A DNA stretch of 14,357 nt from Pseudomonadota bacterium (GTDB lineage Bacteria; Myxococcota; Polyangia; Polyangiales; Polyangiaceae): NCBI GenBank assembly GCA_023419055.1, contig JAEZYO010000766.1, positions 1 through 14,357 of the forward strand, in the 5' to 3' direction. Both the position numbers and the translations under genes were made by a program. Positions 12,945-14,357 of the stretch are shown piece after piece. The stretch's first letter is position 1; each line of letters begins with the position of its first letter. The notes under the pieces are model-generated. The model was not told the DNA's origin, did no database searches, and was given only the letters and a program-made list of their open reading frames with translations.

Positions 12945-14357
12945 TGTGCCGCGCTCCGGTAGAAGAACGCGTCCGTCTGGGTGGTGGCGACCATCAGCTC
13001 GACCAGGTCACCGTTGGATTGAGAGAAGGCCTGGCTCATGCTGGCGAGCGAGCAGCTGTCGGCGGGCTCCTCGGTGCGGCCCGCGGCGAAGCGGAACCAC
13101 TGCGTTGCGACGCACTCCATCACTTGTGGGCTCGCCGAGAGCATCTCGCCGAGCTCTTTCGCGCCGTTGAAGGGCTTGTTCAGTGCCTCGTCCGTCGCGC
13201 CGATCACCTCGCCGGAGACGTCCAGCGCGCGGCCGTTGTCGGTTTCGCGGTAGCGGCCCGTCGCGTCGAAATGCTCGAACGAGAGGCCCAGCGGGTCCAT
13301 CAGCGAGTGGCAGCCGTTGCAGGTCGTCCCCGCGGTGAGGTGCGCCGAGAAGCGCTCGCGCGCCGTACCGCCCTGATCGATGCTCGGGACCGAGACGTTG
13401 ATATCGGGCGGTGGTGGTTGCGGCGGCTGGCAGAGCAACATGGCGCGAACGAACTTGCCGCGCAGCACCGGAGAGGTCTGATCGGGGTGCGCCTGGACGG
13501 CCATCACGGCGGCCTGCGTCAGAATTCCGGAGCGTCCCTGGTTCTCGGGCAAGTTCACGGCCACCGGAGCTCCGTTGCTGGAAGCGGGAGGAGTCACTCC
13601 GTAGAGCTCGGCCAGGGGCCCGCTCACGTAGGCGACTTGCGCGGTGAGCAGCGATCTCAGCGTGCGATCTCCGGCCCACACCACGCCTTCGATGAACGCC
13701 GGCAGCTCGCGCGCCATGGCGTCGCGCATCTCGCCGTTGAAGTTCGGGAAAAGGGCCGAGGCCTTGCTCGTGATGTCGAGCCGGCGGGTCCCCGCCCACT
13801 GCTCGAAGAAGTGAGAGACGGCCCGGCGGGCCTGGGGCTGCGCGAGCATTTCACGCGCCTTGGTCGCGACCTGCTCTTTGGTGGCGAGCTCACCGCGAGC
13901 GGCGACATCGAGCAGCGCATCGTCGGGACCCGAGCCCCAGACCAGGTACGAGAGGCGCGTGGCAAGCTCGAACTGGCTGAGGGGCACCGTCTTCTGCGCA
14001 GGATCCGCGGGCGGCGTGGTCTCCAGGCGGTACAAGAAGTGCGATGACTGGAGCGCGGCGCGGATCATCACCTCGATGCCCTCCGCATAGCTGCCGCCCG
14101 TTCGACCGGCGGTGTAGGCAGCCATCAAGAGCTGCTCGTCAGCGGCAGTCGTCGGGCGACGGAAGGCACGCCTGCCGAAGTCCTTGGCGAACGCGCTCGC
14201 GCAAGCCTCCTCGCCCATCGCAGCCGTATCGCACGTGGTGAGGTTCGAGAGGTTTTGAACCGCCTGCTTGGCGAGCGCCTCCGAGACGAGAACGTATTGT
14301 TCCGCGTGGAGCGAGGAGACGGTGAGGACCGCCGCGTTGTTGTCGTAACTGTTCGTG
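12941..14357 (-). CDS. DUF1592/DUF1588/DUF1585 family exported protein, 5' truncated
   Basis: The frame is open to the right edge, so 471 C-terminal residues are visible; the ATG at 14218 is internal. The edge-proximal part (YDNNAAVLTVSSLHAEQY) is the DUF1587-side sequence of this family. Numbered from the 14218 ATG, the order is DUF1595 (about 5-65, FGRRAFRRP), DUF1592 (about 75-205, with LSYLVWGSGPD), DUF1588 (about 215-315, GILTQAAV and TSPVLRGKFV) and DUF1585 (about 340-420). A single CxxCH heme-c-like motif, Cys300-Asn-Gly-Cys303-His304, sits inside the conserved CHSLMDPLGLSFEHFDATGR block. These multi-DUF proteins are typical of planctomycetes and myxobacteria and normally sit beside a DUF1552 gene, as here. 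Their function is unknown; a link to extracellular redox chemistry or polymer breakdown has been guessed from context. The missing N-terminus should hold a signal peptide and probably a cytochrome-like region. Confidence 0.93.
   Translation of the reverse strand, partial: TNSYDNNAAVLTVSSLHAEQYVLVSEALAKQAVQNLSNLTTCDTAAMGEEACASAFAKDFGRRAFRRPTTAADEQLLMAAYTAGRTGGSYAEGIEVMIRAALQSSHFLYRLETTPPADPAQKTVPLSQFELATRLSYLVWGSGPDDALLDVAARGELATKEQVATKAREMLAQPQARRAVSHFFEQWAGTRRLDITSKASALFPNFNGEMRDAMARELPAFIEGVVWAGDRTLRSLLTAQVAYVSGPLAELYGVTPPASSNGAPVAVNLPENQGRSGILTQAAVMAVQAHPDQTSPVLRGKFVRAMLLCQPPQPPPPDINVSVPSIDQGGTARERFSAHLTAGTTCNGCHSLMDPLGLSFEHFDATGRYRETDNGRALDVSGEVIGATDEALNKPFNGAKELGEMLSASPQVMECVATQWFRFAAGRTEEPADSCSLASMSQAFSQSNGDLVELMVATTQTDAFFYRSAAQ

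Noticed and set aside
11739..12962. Two overlapping plus-strand frames of over 400 residues opposite DUF1552
   Set aside because: Arg/Val/Glu-rich or Ser/Arg-rich shadow translations expected in GC-rich DNA; the minus strand has a full Tat signal and DUF1552 domain.
12944..14047. 367-residue plus-strand frame opposite the DUF1592 gene
   Set aside because: Composition is Arg/His/Gly-rich with no domain; the opposite strand is clearly coding.
1..14357. tRNA, rRNA, transposase, integrase, phage or toxin-antitoxin genes
   Set aside because: I looked for these on both strands and saw none; base composition and coding style look even across the window apart from short intergenic islands.

Overview
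This is a GC-rich window (roughly two thirds G+C by eye) with twelve protein genes, two of them cut by the window ends, and no RNA genes, insertion sequences or CRISPR arrays that I can see. The content suggests a myxobacterium of the Polyangia type (Sorangium/Labilithrix/Sandaracinus-like). The reasons are several lipoproteins with long Gly/Ser/Ala or Pro-rich linkers behind the lipobox, a bacterial Kazal domain, a soluble hybrid histidine kinase, and a DUF1592-DUF1552 pair, which is typical of myxobacteria and planctomycetes. The taxonomic call is inference from gene content only.

Layout. 1-822 (+): C-terminal part of a secreted PHB-depolymerase/feruloyl-esterase-like alpha/beta hydrolase. 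832-2636 (-): a Kazal-domain lipoprotein followed by a ChrA-type chromate transporter. 2783-4837 (+): a cytosolic PAS-PAS-HisKA-HATPase-receiver hybrid kinase, divergent from the Kazal gene. 4992-7848 (+): a CAP-domain lipoprotein, a pirin and a YceI-family protein, the three best ribosome binding sites of the window. 7877-10054 (-): a Pro-rich lipoprotein of unknown function and, upstream of it, a lipoprotein with seven FG-GAP/VCBS-like repeats that looks like a seven-bladed beta-propeller. 10193-11518 (+): an FAD-dependent monooxygenase-like oxidoreductase. 11538-14357 (-): a DUF1552 protein with a Tat signal, translationally coupled (ATGA overlap) to an upstream DUF1592-family protein that carries a CxxCH motif and runs off the right edge.

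How the genes relate. Most are short transcription units, not one pathway. The strongest functional unit is DUF1592-DUF1552, an exported pair of unknown biochemical role. Pirin and YceI may form a second small unit. Five of the twelve products are predicted to be surface or secreted proteins built as lipobox or export signal, low-complexity stalk and folded domain, which points to an envelope and secretome-rich region. Genes are tightly packed: no gene-free stretch exceeds 160 bases, and the three convergent junctions are only 9, 28 and 19 bases long, each with a short perfect palindrome at or beside the stop codons.
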